Assembly (NCBI GenBank): GCA_017620975.1
Contig: JAGAUD010000034.1
Coordinates: forward strand, 1-23,935
Direction: 5' to 3'
Source: Lachnospiraceae bacterium
GTDB lineage: Bacteria > Bacillota_A > Clostridia > Lachnospirales > Lachnospiraceae
Length of the DNA: 23,935 nt
The stretch's first letter is position 1, and the number at the start of each line of letters is the position of its first letter. The translations under genes and the position numbers were made by a program. This document shows positions 15,546 through 23,906 of this stretch, piece after piece. The notes below the pieces were generated by a model. That model saw only the letters and a program-made list of their open reading frames with translations. It did not search any database and was not told the DNA's origin.

Positions 15546-15569
15546 AATACGACCTCCACATTTTACAAC

Positions 15570-17309
15570 TTACTCTTCATTATAGTTCATAATCCCTAAA
15601 TAGGGAAGAATATTTTCAAAAAGTTGTCTGACGATAGGTGCTGCCACCTGTCCTCCATAATACACCCCCTGAGGATTGTTGACAATAGCAAGTGCAATCA
15701 CCTGCGGATCATCTGCCGGAGCAAATCCTATGTAGGATGCAATATATCTGCCGCTGCCTCTGGGCAGTGTCTGACTGGTGGCTGTCTTGCCCCCGATTCG
15801 GAATCCTTCGATTTTACCGTTCTTGCCGGTTCCTTCCGAAACCACCAGTTCCAGTATTTCTCTCATAGTAGCTGAGGTTTCCTCGGACACTATGCCCTCC
15901 TGTACCGGATATTCCAGGACTTCCATTTCCGTCTCCTCCGTATTCATAACTTTTACGCCAAAATGGGGAGTTACCCTGTTGCCGCCATTGATAATAGAGG
16001 AAACGGTGGTCACCAGCTGCATCGGCGTAATCTGAAAAGACTGACCGAAAGATACAGTAGCCAATTCTACATTTCCCATATCCTCTTTGCGGTGCATGAT
16101 AGTTCCCGCTTCTCCCGGAAGATCCACACCTGTTTTGGTTTTTAGTCCGAATTTTTCAAAATATTCATAATATTTATCTACTCCCAATCTCAAGCCTACG
16201 GTAATGAATACCGGGTTACAGGAATTCATGGTTCCCTGTACAAAAGTTTCTCCTCCATGACCTGCTACCTTATGGCATTTAATTTTCCTGTCATCTACAA
16301 TGATGTATCCGGGACAGCTGAAAGTACTCTGTGGTGTCACCACACCTTCCTCCAGCCCGGCAGCTGCAGTGATGATCTTGAACGTGGAACCCGGTTCATA
16401 AGTATCATTGATGCAGCCATTACGCCACATTTGATTCAGAAGTTCCTGTTTTTCGGTATCGGATATATCGGTGTCTGCATCTACAGTTAATTCATAAGGA
16501 TTGTTCAAATCAAACTCCGGTACGTTGGCCATGGCTAATATTTCACCATTCTGAGGATTCATGACCAGGATGGATACACTCTCCGCTTCCTTTGCAGCCA
16601 TGGCCTGCTGTGCCAATTGAGTTGCATAGGATTGTATATTCATATCAAGACTGATATACAGATCCTTTCCATTCACAGGCTCTATCCTGCGCTCCCCTTC
16701 TTCCTCCACCTCTATACCGGAAGCATCCGTTACCGTCAGGATTGTGCCGGAGGTGCCTTCCAGATATTTTTCATAGACTACCTCCAGACCGATGATTCCC
16801 TGGTTATCGCTGCCGGTAAAGCCAAGAACTTTACTTGCCAGTTCACTATATGGATAATAGCGCTTGTAGTCTTCGTCCACTTTTACCCCGGCCAGATCGT
16901 ACTCCCGGATCCTGTCACCGATTGTCTTATCTACATTACTTTTGATTCTTTCAATAGAACTATACTTTTCTACTCTTTGTGTTACATATTCCCGTGACAA
17001 ATCTAATTCTTTGCAAAGTACATCGATTACAGTTTCAGCATCATCTATTTGACTGTGGATAACTGATACGGTACAAACTGTTCTGTTGTCTGCAATCACC
17101 GTGCCATTGCAGTCTATGATCCTGCCCCTTGCCGCTTTGATGCTACGTTCTCTTTCGTGAAGCTGTGTGGCCAATTCTGAATAGTATTCAGCTTTCCACA
17201 CCATCAGATAAACAAGTCTGCCAAATAATCCTACCAACACAAGAATGCAAAGAACGACTGCTATCGTAATTTTCTTCCTGTGTGCTGTCTTTTTTAGTTT
17301 ACTGAGCAT
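15570..17309 (-). CDS. spoVD: Class B penicillin-binding protein, SpoVD/FtsI-like, with KTA box
   Basis: A 579-residue bitopic transpeptidase: short basic N-terminus, one membrane helix (about 14-37), a dimerisation/pedestal domain with RGRIIDCNG, and the transpeptidase domain. Motifs are SxxK as PGSTFKI (Ser308, Lys311), SxN as SCN (363-365), and in place of KTG the sequence KTA (508-510) in GGKTATSQT. No PASTA repeat is present, unlike Bacillus SpoVD. The ATG at 17309 is chosen because AAGGTG lies just upstream; an in-frame ATG at 17324 has none. The name rests on its position after the first PBP; it could also be a vegetative PBP2. Confidence 0.85.
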   Translation of the reverse strand: MLSKLKKTAHRKKITIAVVLCILVLVGLFGRLVYLMVWKAEYYSELATQLHERERSIKAARGRIIDCNGTVIADNRTVCTVSVIHSQIDDAETVIDVLCKELDLSREYVTQRVEKYSSIERIKSNVDKTIGDRIREYDLAGVKVDEDYKRYYPYSELASKVLGFTGSDNQGIIGLEVVYEKYLEGTSGTILTVTDASGIEVEEEGERRIEPVNGKDLYISLDMNIQSYATQLAQQAMAAKEAESVSILVMNPQNGEILAMANVPEFDLNNPYELTVDADTDISDTEKQELLNQMWRNGCINDTYEPGSTFKIITAAAGLEEGVVTPQSTFSCPGYIIVDDRKIKCHKVAGHGGETFVQGTMNSCNPVFITVGLRLGVDKYYEYFEKFGLKTKTGVDLPGEAGTIMHRKEDMGNVELATVSFGQSFQITPMQLVTTVSSIINGGNRVTPHFGVKVMNTEETEMEVLEYPVQEGIVSEETSATMREILELVVSEGTGKNGKIEGFRIGGKTATSQTLPRGSGRYIASYIGFAPADDPQVIALAIVNNPQGVYYGGQVAAPIVRQLFENILPYLGIMNYNEE

Positions 17310-17363
17310 ATAACACCTTACCATACGGTATTACTATACTCTATTCCGTAAAACCCGGATTCA

Positions 17364-19571
17364 TTACTCCCCATTTCCTCCATCCATTCCTGCCGGAATG
17401 GCATCTACTGTTTTGTTGATCAACTCTCCCGTCTCAGCATCCAGATAATTCCCGTTAGAAGGATCCACACGATAACCTGTCCCCGGGTCTATGGGAAAGT
17501 TCATCCAATCCGGCAGGTTTTCTCCCTGACCGCCATCTTCTGTTCCTTCGCCCTTATCCTCGCCCTGGGTCTGTTCTAAATCATCCTGCTCAGGGCTCTG
17601 GGTATACTGACTGGTGATTTCCAGCTGTTTTTCTTGCAGTTCCTTGATTTCATTTTCGGAAAGTTCTTCTGTCATATAAATATTCAGGTAAGGCAGAATC
17701 TCTGTCAAAATATTTCGAACGATACCGGTAGCATAACTTGCCTTATCCTGTCTCTCCGCGTTGGCTCTGTCCACCACCACGTATATTGCAATCTGAGGAT
17801 CATCAGCAGGTGCATGCCCCATAAAGGATACTACATACTCACCATTTCCTCTTGGAAGTGTCTGGGCCGTACCGGTCTTACCACCGATGGCATATCCTGC
17901 CGGTCTTGCTGTCTGTCCGGTTCTCTGGCTACCACCCTCTTCCATAACAGTTGCTCTGCAGTATTGTCTGATTTTCTCAGACGTGGACTCAGAAACAACC
18001 TGCTTCAAAATCCTGGGTTCAATGGTCTCAATCGTTGCTCCTGAAGAATTGGTAATCTTGTCTACTACATGAGGCTCGTAATAATAACCACCGTTGATCA
18101 AAGCGCTGTAGCCTGCAATCATCTGAATCATCGTTACATTAAAGTTCTGTCCAAAGGAATTGGTTGCCAGATCAGCCTCCTTCATATTCTCCAGAGGCCA
18201 AAGCAAGCCGGCAGTACGTGCCTCTCCCGCCAGGTCAATATTAGTCTTTAAACCGAAGTTAAATATTTCCTGGAATTTACAAAATCCTTCCGCTCCAAGT
18301 GTCTCTGCTATCTTCATCAGTGCTACGTTGCAGGACCATGCAATGGAATTCTGTACCGTAACAGGACCGTGACCATAGCCGCCATGACAATGAATGTTAT
18401 GGCCGCCTCTTACCAGTACACCGTTACACTGATACACTTCGTTGCCGGTGATGGCACCCTCTTCCAGGGCTGCTGCTACTGTAAAAGGCTTCGCCGTAGA
18501 ACCCGGTTCATAAGTATCTGAAATACAGAAATTTTTCCACAGATTATTCAGATTCAGATAAAGCTCGTCCTGGCTCCATCCATTTATGATTTCCTCCGTG
18601 ATAACGGTATCTGTCCTATGCAGTTCCATATAGCCGTTTTCATTCTCTATCTCTTCCACCATCATGGCACCAAGCAAAGAAGTGGTATCCTTTGTATTAT
18701 TTAAGTCATAATAGGGATAGTTAGCCATAGCCAATACTTCACCTTTTTTCACATCATAAACAATGGCACCCAGATTCTCCGCGCCATTACCAGGTCTTAC
18801 CGTATCGGCATGCTCATCATTAAACTTCTTTAAATACTTTTCCACTACAGCCTGAATATTAGCGTCTATGGTGGTATGTATGGTATAGCCATCTACAGCC
18901 GGCTTCACCGTCCGCTCCAGCGTGGAATCTTCTGTCAGGTATCCGTATTCTCTTCCTTTTGTCCCGTTCAGTATATCATTATAATACTCTTCCAGTCCAT
19001 AACTTCCCACATTATCTTTACCGGTAAAGCCAATGATATCGCACGCCAAAGAATTTTGGGGATAAATCCTCTTATACTCCTCTTCGAACCATACCCCTTT
19101 GATCAAGCTGTCATCCGCACTCATAGCAGATTTAAAATCCTTGATTTCATCATAAGTAAGCTGCTTTTTCATCACCTTATAGGAAGCAGTGGTATGAGTC
19201 GTGACATACTCCCTCACTTCATTGGAATCCAGTCCAAAATCGTTGTTCAATGCCTCAATGGTAGGCTCCAGATATTTTTTATCCTGATACAACATATTCT
19301 TGGCATCAATGATCAGATTATACACTTTTTCACTGGTAGCCAGTGTGGTACCTCTTGCATCCACAATATCTCCGCGCTTAAAAGGAAGTGTGGTACTGTC
19401 ATAACCTCGCTGCGCCAAAACCTGTTTCTTGTACTGCTCGCCGTTTTCCCCGGAAATCCAATATAGCCTGACGCATAATCCGGCAAAAGCCAGTAGTACA
19501 AAAAAGAACAGTACCACCAGCTTTTTCTGCATTTTTATTGAAAATTTTCTTTGTTTTCTTTGTTCGCTCAC
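17364..19571 (-). CDS. pbpB: Class B penicillin-binding protein (division PBP, FtsI/PbpB-like) with repeat tail
   Basis: A 735-residue bitopic transpeptidase for septal peptidoglycan. One membrane helix (about 17-36) is followed by the RGDIVDARG pedestal domain and a transpeptidase with SxxK in PGSTAKP (Ser358, Lys361), SCN (413-415) and KTGTAQT (565-571). After about residue 632 there is an added tail: a Glu/Gln-rich helix-like stretch, an acidic Gly-rich linker, and three tandem octapeptides (694-717) of the form hydrophobic-D-x-x-[TN]-G-x-x. No PASTA domain. The start is GTG with GAGGTG upstream, 11 bases after the ftsL stop. Position next to ftsL suggests PbpB; the tail is probably extracytoplasmic. 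Confidence 0.92.
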   Translation of the reverse strand: MSEQRKQRKFSIKMQKKLVVLFFFVLLAFAGLCVRLYWISGENGEQYKKQVLAQRGYDSTTLPFKRGDIVDARGTTLATSEKVYNLIIDAKNMLYQDKKYLEPTIEALNNDFGLDSNEVREYVTTHTTASYKVMKKQLTYDEIKDFKSAMSADDSLIKGVWFEEEYKRIYPQNSLACDIIGFTGKDNVGSYGLEEYYNDILNGTKGREYGYLTEDSTLERTVKPAVDGYTIHTTIDANIQAVVEKYLKKFNDEHADTVRPGNGAENLGAIVYDVKKGEVLAMANYPYYDLNNTKDTTSLLGAMMVEEIENENGYMELHRTDTVITEEIINGWSQDELYLNLNNLWKNFCISDTYEPGSTAKPFTVAAALEEGAITGNEVYQCNGVLVRGGHNIHCHGGYGHGPVTVQNSIAWSCNVALMKIAETLGAEGFCKFQEIFNFGLKTNIDLAGEARTAGLLWPLENMKEADLATNSFGQNFNVTMIQMIAGYSALINGGYYYEPHVVDKITNSSGATIETIEPRILKQVVSESTSEKIRQYCRATVMEEGGSQRTGQTARPAGYAIGGKTGTAQTLPRGNGEYVVSFMGHAPADDPQIAIYVVVDRANAERQDKASYATGIVRNILTEILPYLNIYMTEELSENEIKELQEKQLEITSQYTQSPEQDDLEQTQGEDKGEGTEDGGQGENLPDWMNFPIDPGTGYRVDPSNGNYLDAETGELINKTVDAIPAGMDGGNGE

Positions 19572-19582
19572 TTACAGCACCT

Positions 19583-20089
19583 CTAATCTCCTGCAACACG
19601 TCTCAGGTAATCATTTCCTTCACTGGTATACGTTATAATCTGTCCCTCTGATGCATAAGTCATTCCCAGTTCCCCGATAGCGATACGCTTAATTTCTTCC
19701 ACATCGATGCTGCTGTTAATTCGGTTAAGTGTCTCATCATTGCTGAGTTTCAAATTGTTCAGTTCCTGTTCCTTAGTTGACACAACCTCTGCGGCTCTGG
19801 TCACCTTTGATTGAATCTGCAGATAATTCACCAGCACAATACCGGTACAACATAGCGCTGCCACCAGAAATACTACATAGCCCAAACTCATGTGATGAGC
19901 CTTTTCTCTGTTCTTTCTGGCCTCATTGCTGATAGAATGGCGTGGCTCTTCCTCCAGCGTTCTGACAAAGTCCTGTTTCCTTGCCAGATTATCATTTATA
20001 TAAAAATCATTTCTGCTATATCCGTATTCTGTATGTTTATTTGTTCTATAGCTGTTTTCTCTGCTGTTTCTATACTCTGTATGCGCCAT
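19583..20089 (-). CDS. ftsL: FtsL-like cell division protein
   Basis: A 168-residue bitopic protein. An unusually long polar N-terminus of about 65 residues, rich in Tyr, Arg and Asn, precedes one membrane helix (about residues 69-90, YVVFLVAALCCTGIVLVNYL). A heptad-like coiled coil follows (IQSKVTRAAEVVSTKEQELNNLKLSNDETLNRI), then IKRIAIGELGMTYA, typical of FtsL/DivIC. FtsL links FtsQ and the class B PBP/FtsW pair. The ATG at 20089 is preferred because AGGTGG is 5 bases upstream; a GTG at 20098 is too close to its GGAG. FtsL sequences vary widely, so identity rests on topology, coiled coil and place between rsmH and the PBP. Confidence 0.88.
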   Translation of the reverse strand: MAHTEYRNSRENSYRTNKHTEYGYSRNDFYINDNLARKQDFVRTLEEEPRHSISNEARKNREKAHHMSLGYVVFLVAALCCTGIVLVNYLQIQSKVTRAAEVVSTKEQELNNLKLSNDETLNRINSSIDVEEIKRIAIGELGMTYASEGQIITYTSEGNDYLRRVAGD

Positions 20090-20098
20090 TGTCGCCAC

Positions 20099-21028
20099 CT
20101 ACTCCTTTTCAAATACTCTTAGTTTTGCACTCTTGGACCGGCTGTTGTCCGCCAGTTCCTCTTTGCCCGGCAAAATGGGCTTGCGGCTCACCACTCTGCC
20201 CTTCGGTACTTTGCCGCAGACACACACCGGGAATTCCGGCGGACAGGTACACGGATGCTCTGCATTCCTGAAAGCAGTCTTTACAATCCTGTCTTCCAGG
20301 GAATGGAAAGTTATGATGCAAAGCCTTCCTCCGGGACGTAACAGTTCTATCATGTCTTCCAGCGAATCCCGCAACACTTCCAATTCTCTGTTACACTCAA
20401 TCCTGATAGCTTGAAATGTCTGCTTGGACGGATGGCCGTTCTGCCGCATTTTGGCAGGGATGGACGCCTTTATAATTTCGTTCAGTTCAAATGTAGTTTC
20501 TATAGACTTCTTTGCCCGTTCTATTACAATGTGCTTGGCTATATTCTTGGCAAACTGATCTTCACCGTAATCTCTGATGATTCTGAAAAGTTCCATCTCA
20601 GAATATTCATTTACAATGGTACGAGCTGTCAAAGTCTGGCGCCTGTCCATTCTCATATCAAGAGGAGCATTGAACCGATAAGAAAACCCTCGCTCCTCCG
20701 TATCCAGCTGGTAAGAAGAGACTCCCAGATCCAATACGATTCCATCCACTTTCTCAATTCCCAGTTCCGCCAAGGCTGCTTTCATATTGCAGTAGTTATT
20801 CCGTAGGATTGTTACTTTACCTCCAAAAGGTGCAAGACGCTCACCGGCTGCCTTAATGGCATCTTCATCCTGGTCAATACCAATGAATCTGCCGTCCTCC
20901 AACCTCTTACATACCTCAGAAGCATGTCCGGCGCCTCCCAGTGTACCGTCTACATAGATACCACCCGGCTTAATGTTCAGTTGTTCAATTGTTTCCGCCA
21001 GCATTACAGAATAATGATTAAATTCCAT
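20099..21028 (-). CDS. rsmH: 16S rRNA (cytosine(1402)-N(4))-methyltransferase RsmH
   Basis: A 309-residue SAM-dependent methyltransferase (MraW) acting on C1402 in the ribosomal P-site. The SAM loop is [11 protein letters not shown] (26-36); other signatures are [58 protein letters not shown] and the C-terminal [12 protein letters not shown] and [22 protein letters not shown]. The frame extends 23 codons further upstream into mraZ, but AAAGGAT precedes the ATG at 21028 and homology starts at [10 protein letters not shown]. The stop is followed within 10 bases by the ftsL start. Confidence 0.97.
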   Translation of the reverse strand: MEFNHYSVMLAETIEQLNIKPGGIYVDGTLGGAGHASEVCKRLEDGRFIGIDQDEDAIKAAGERLAPFGGKVTILRNNYCNMKAALAELGIEKVDGIVLDLGVSSYQLDTEERGFSYRFNAPLDMRMDRRQTLTARTIVNEYSEMELFRIIRDYGEDQFAKNIAKHIVIERAKKSIETTFELNEIIKASIPAKMRQNGHPSKQTFQAIRIECNRELEVLRDSLEDMIELLRPGGRLCIITFHSLEDRIVKTAFRNAEHPCTCPPEFPVCVCGKVPKGRVVSRKPILPGKEELADNSRSKSAKLRVFEKE

Positions 21029-21062
21029 AAGTCGTATCCTTTCTGCCCGAGCTTGTGGTCTG

Positions 21063-21494
21063 TTAAATTGTAATACCGATGCTTTCCATCGATTCACCGA
21101 TTACATCCATATCATCATCCGAATTCTCAATTATCCACTTATCACGATCCCAAATCTCAATTCTACTTCCTACTCCTACCAGAACCACATCCTTGTCAAT
21201 CTCCCCAAATTCTCTCAAATGTTGGGGCAGCAGGATTCTTCCCTGCTTGTCCACCTCTACATCTGCGGCACCCGCCAGGAAGAAACGGGCAAATTTTCTG
21301 GCATTCTTATTTGTAATCGGCAGTGCTTTCAGCTTCTCTTCAAATACTTTCCAGTCATCATTGGAGAACGCAAACAGGCAGCCATCCATCCCCTTTGTCA
21401 CCACAAATTGCTCACCGAGAATCTCCCGGAACTTCGAGGGAATTATCAACCTGCCTTTTGTATCAACCGTATGATTGTACTGACTCTTAAACAC
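21063..21494 (-). CDS. mraZ: Transcriptional regulator MraZ
   Basis: A 143-residue protein with two SpoVT/AbrB-like half-domains, each with the DxxxR motif: DTKGR (11-15) and DKQGR (82-86). MraZ forms a ring-shaped oligomer and represses its own dcw operon by binding short tandem repeats. The frame is open to a GTG at 21503, but the GTG at 21494 has AGGCGGTG six bases upstream and gives the standard length and N-terminus [15 protein letters not shown]. Four AAAGTGG-type boxes lie in its own leader, so autoregulation is likely. Confidence 0.96.
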   Translation of the reverse strand: MFKSQYNHTVDTKGRLIIPSKFREILGEQFVVTKGMDGCLFAFSNDDWKVFEEKLKALPITNKNARKFARFFLAGAADVEVDKQGRILLPQHLREFGEIDKDVVLVGVGSRIEIWDRDKWIIENSDDDMDVIGESMESIGITI

Positions 21495-21583
21495 TGCAAT
21501 CACCGCCTAACACAACTGCTGTAATCTCTAACTTCATCCACAAGCATCATAAGTGGTCTGCCACAAATCATAGGGAAAGTCAC

Positions 21584-21620
21584 CCACTTAACACCACTTT
21601 CCGCCACTTTCTACCACTTT
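21584..21620 (-). promoter_or_regulatory. Four tandem MraZ boxes at 10-bp spacing
   Basis: Minus strand: AAAGTGG at 21614-21620, 21604-21610 and 21594-21600, then TAAGTGG at 21584-21590. The spacing is exactly 10 bp, one helical turn. They start at about the expected transcript start. AAAGTGG-type repeats are known MraZ sites in mollicutes and TGGGN repeats in E. coli. A further TAAGTGG lies inverted at 21550-21556. Confidence 0.85.
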
Positions 21621-21627
21621 TACAGTA

Positions 21628-21656
21628 ATTTTAATATATTCTTAATGATTTGACAA
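21628..21656 (-). promoter_or_regulatory. Sigma-A promoter of the mraZ dcw operon
   Basis: Minus strand: TTGTCA (21651-21656), 17 bp, and TAAAAT (21628-21633). The transcript would begin near 21621, directly at the first MraZ box, with a leader of about 125 bases to the mraZ start. Confidence 0.8.
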
Positions 21657-21691
21657 GTAAAATCGTAAACAATTTTTTTCCCAAATTTAAC

Positions 21692-21730
21692 AAAAAATGC
21701 GGCGTGTCCTTTCGGCACGCCGCATTTTTT
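21692..21730 (-). terminator. Strong intrinsic terminator after lgt
   Basis: A hairpin with a GC-rich stem (GCGGCGTG/CACGCCGC) is flanked by A6 and T6, so it could work in both directions. It follows the lgt stop by about 60 bases and separates ychF-lgt from the mraZ promoter. Confidence 0.95.
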
Positions 21731-21789
21731 GTCTCATCAACAACATCTAGTATTCTATTTTTTCTCCCATACTATATTTAGTATTTTAC

Positions 21790-22701
21790 TCACTCCACTT
21801 TCCAGAACTTACCAGCATTTTTTATTAAACCACACTTTCCTTTTTTAAGCATCTGCCTGATCACCGCATCAGCCGCCACTGCAAACAACAACATGCACAG
21901 TGCCAGCATCTGCGAAACCGCAATCGTAGTTCCGGGAATCAGCAACTGATCAGTTCTCAGCCCCTCTATCAGGAACCGCCCCAAACCATAACCACCAAGG
22001 TACATCAGACAGATTTCACCATGGAACTTTTTATGACTGCTGTAAAGTAAAAGCAGCGCAAATATCACCAGATTCCACATTGATTCATAAAGAAAGGTAG
22101 GATGCACCTGAATGTAATTGGTTCCATCCACAATATGGGCTGCGATATTTTCCGAAATATCTCCGTTTCTCACTGCTTCTATAGGAAGTCTCATAGCGAG
22201 GAAATTATCAGTGTATTCGCCGAACGCTTCCCGGTTCATGAAATTGCCCCATCGGCCTATAATCTGACCAAGAATCAATCCCGGCACCGCAGTATCACCC
22301 ATCTGAAACGCATTCTTCTTTTTGATGACTGCATAGACGAACAGTGTCGCAAATGAAGCAATGACTGCACCATAGATAGCCATTCCGCCATTTCTGGTAT
22401 TCAGGATGCTGAGCAGATCATTTTTATAAAGATCCCACGAAAATGCCACATAATACAATCTGGCACCAATAATGGAGAAAATGATTGCATAGATTGCAAA
22501 ATCCCAATACGTATCAGGATCCTGGTTCGTCTTTTTAGCATTGTGCACCGCCATCAAAAGCCCGGCCAACACACCAATTCCGATAATCACACCATAGTAA
22601 GCAATTTTAAATCCAAATACGGAAAAGCTCTTAGGAACATTTTCCAGATAAATCCCAAGATGCGGGAATGCGATATCCCCGGCGTTCATTATTTCCTGCA
22701 T
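21790..22701 (-). CDS. lgt: Prolipoprotein diacylglyceryl transferase
   Basis: A 303-residue polytopic membrane enzyme that moves diacylglycerol from phosphatidylglycerol to the lipobox cysteine of prolipoproteins. About seven hydrophobic segments are visible. The Lgt signature is GRWGNFMNREAFGE (149-162), with IYGAVI before it and HPTFLYESMWNL and GRFLIEGLRTDQL after it, including conserved catalytic and lipid-binding Arg/His/Glu residues. AAGGTGG precedes the ATG by 7 bases and lies over the ychF stop, so the two are one operon. The C-terminal tail (LKKGKCGLIKNAGKFWKVE) is basic and somewhat longer than usual. Confidence 0.96.
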   Translation of the reverse strand: MQEIMNAGDIAFPHLGIYLENVPKSFSVFGFKIAYYGVIIGIGVLAGLLMAVHNAKKTNQDPDTYWDFAIYAIIFSIIGARLYYVAFSWDLYKNDLLSILNTRNGGMAIYGAVIASFATLFVYAVIKKKNAFQMGDTAVPGLILGQIIGRWGNFMNREAFGEYTDNFLAMRLPIEAVRNGDISENIAAHIVDGTNYIQVHPTFLYESMWNLVIFALLLLYSSHKKFHGEICLMYLGGYGLGRFLIEGLRTDQLLIPGTTIAVSQMLALCMLLFAVAADAVIRQMLKKGKCGLIKNAGKFWKVE

Positions 22702-22713
22702 AACTTTACCACC

Positions 22714-23811
22714 TTATACATTGAAACGGAACAGAATCACATCGCCGTCCTGAACTACATACTCTTTACCTTCCATCCTTACCATACCTTTTTCTCTGGC
22801 TGCTGCAAGGGACCCCTGCTCCAGCAGATCTTTGTAATTTACCACTTCTGCTTTGATAAATCCTCTTTCAAAGTCAGAGTGGATCTTACCTGCTGCCTGA
22901 GGAGCTTTCGTACCCACTTTGATGGTCCATGCTCTTGTCTCATCTTCACCGGATGTCAGGTAACTGATCAGTCCCAACAGATGATAGCTTGCTTTAATTA
23001 GCTTCTCCAGACCGGATTCCGAAAGGCCCAGTTCCTCTAAGAACATAGCCTTTTCATCATCCTCCAGCTCAGCAATCTCCTGCTCAATCTGGGCACAGAT
23101 TACAAATACCTCGCTGTCCTCTCCTGCTGCAAATTCTCTGACAGCAGCCACTCCTTTATTGGAGGCGCCATCATCGGCCAGATCGTCCTCTGCCACATTG
23201 GCTGCATAAATAACCGGCTTGTATGTAAGCAGATTATATGATTTGAACAGCTCCAGCTCGTCTTCATCCTCTACTACCAGGCTCTTTGCCATCTTGCCGC
23301 TTTCCAGATGCTCCTTGATACGCTCCAGAAGGTTCAGCTCCTTACCCAGGGTCTTGTCCATTCTGGCACCTTTAGCCACCTTGGCAATTCTTCTTTCCAG
23401 TATCTCCAGATCAGAGAAAATCAATTCCAGATTGATTGTCTCGATATCTCTCAGCGGATTTACACTGCCATCTACATGGATGACATTGGTATCCTCAAAG
23501 CAGCGCACTACATGAACGATTGCATCTACTTCTCGGATATTGCTTAAGAACTGGTTACCCAATCCTTCTCCTTTGGAAGCACCTTTTACCAGACCGGCTA
23601 TGTCTACGAACTCTATTACGGCAGGTGTCACCTTTTTGGAGTGGTACATGTCTCCAAGAAGCTTCAATCTTTCATCCGGTACTGCTACGATGCCCACATT
23701 GGGGTCGATGGTACAGAATGGATAGTTGGCGGATTCAGCGCCGGCTTTGGTTAATGAGTTAAAAAGGGTACTTTTCCCTACGTTGGGTAATCCTACGATA
23801 CCAAGTTTCAT
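22714..23811 (-). CDS. ychF: Redox-linked ATPase YchF (Obg family)
   Basis: A 365-residue P-loop protein of the Obg/YchF family (OLA1 in eukaryotes) that binds ATP more than GTP. The G1 loop is GLPNVGKST (7-15), the switch II motif is [20 protein letters not shown], and the usual G4 NKxD is replaced by NVAE, the known basis of ATP preference. The C-terminal TGS-like domain ends [18 protein letters not shown]. It associates with ribosomes; its physiological role is linked to stress response. AGGAGGTGA lies six bases before the ATG. It leads the ychF-lgt operon; its promoter lies at the window edge. Confidence 0.97.
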   Translation of the reverse strand: MKLGIVGLPNVGKSTLFNSLTKAGAESANYPFCTIDPNVGIVAVPDERLKLLGDMYHSKKVTPAVIEFVDIAGLVKGASKGEGLGNQFLSNIREVDAIVHVVRCFEDTNVIHVDGSVNPLRDIETINLELIFSDLEILERRIAKVAKGARMDKTLGKELNLLERIKEHLESGKMAKSLVVEDEDELELFKSYNLLTYKPVIYAANVAEDDLADDGASNKGVAAVREFAAGEDSEVFVICAQIEQEIAELEDDEKAMFLEELGLSESGLEKLIKASYHLLGLISYLTSGEDETRAWTIKVGTKAPQAAGKIHSDFERGFIKAEVVNYKDLLEQGSLAAAREKGMVRMEGKEYVVQDGDVILFRFNV

Positions 23812-23830
23812 TTTGCCTCACCTCCTACCA

Positions 23831-23857
23831 AAAAACCCTTGATTTTATGGGCTTTTT
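23831..23857. terminator. Terminator-like hairpin in the ychF leader
   Basis: AAAAACCC and GGGCTTTTT flank a 10-base loop, so on either strand a small stem ends in a T-run. It lies only about 20 bases before the ychF start. It may end a gene beyond the window edge or act as an attenuator. The GC part of the stem is only 3 bp. Confidence 0.4.
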
Positions 23858-23877
23858 CAGACTGGCCATTCAGCTTT

Positions 23878-23899
23878 ACGCCAATTTTACGCCAATTTT
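23878..23899. repeat. Two tandem 11-bp direct repeats upstream of ychF
   Basis: ACGCCAATTTT occurs twice back to back (23878-23888 and 23889-23899), identical in both copies. It lies between a candidate -10 and the leader hairpin. Confidence 0.8.
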
Positions 23900-23906
23900 C
23901 CATTGA

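Noticed and set aside
21029..21097. N-terminal extension of RsmH by 23 residues
   Set aside because: It overlaps the end of mraZ and lacks family similarity; the ATG at 21028 has AAAGGAT upstream and starts the conserved [10 protein letters not shown].
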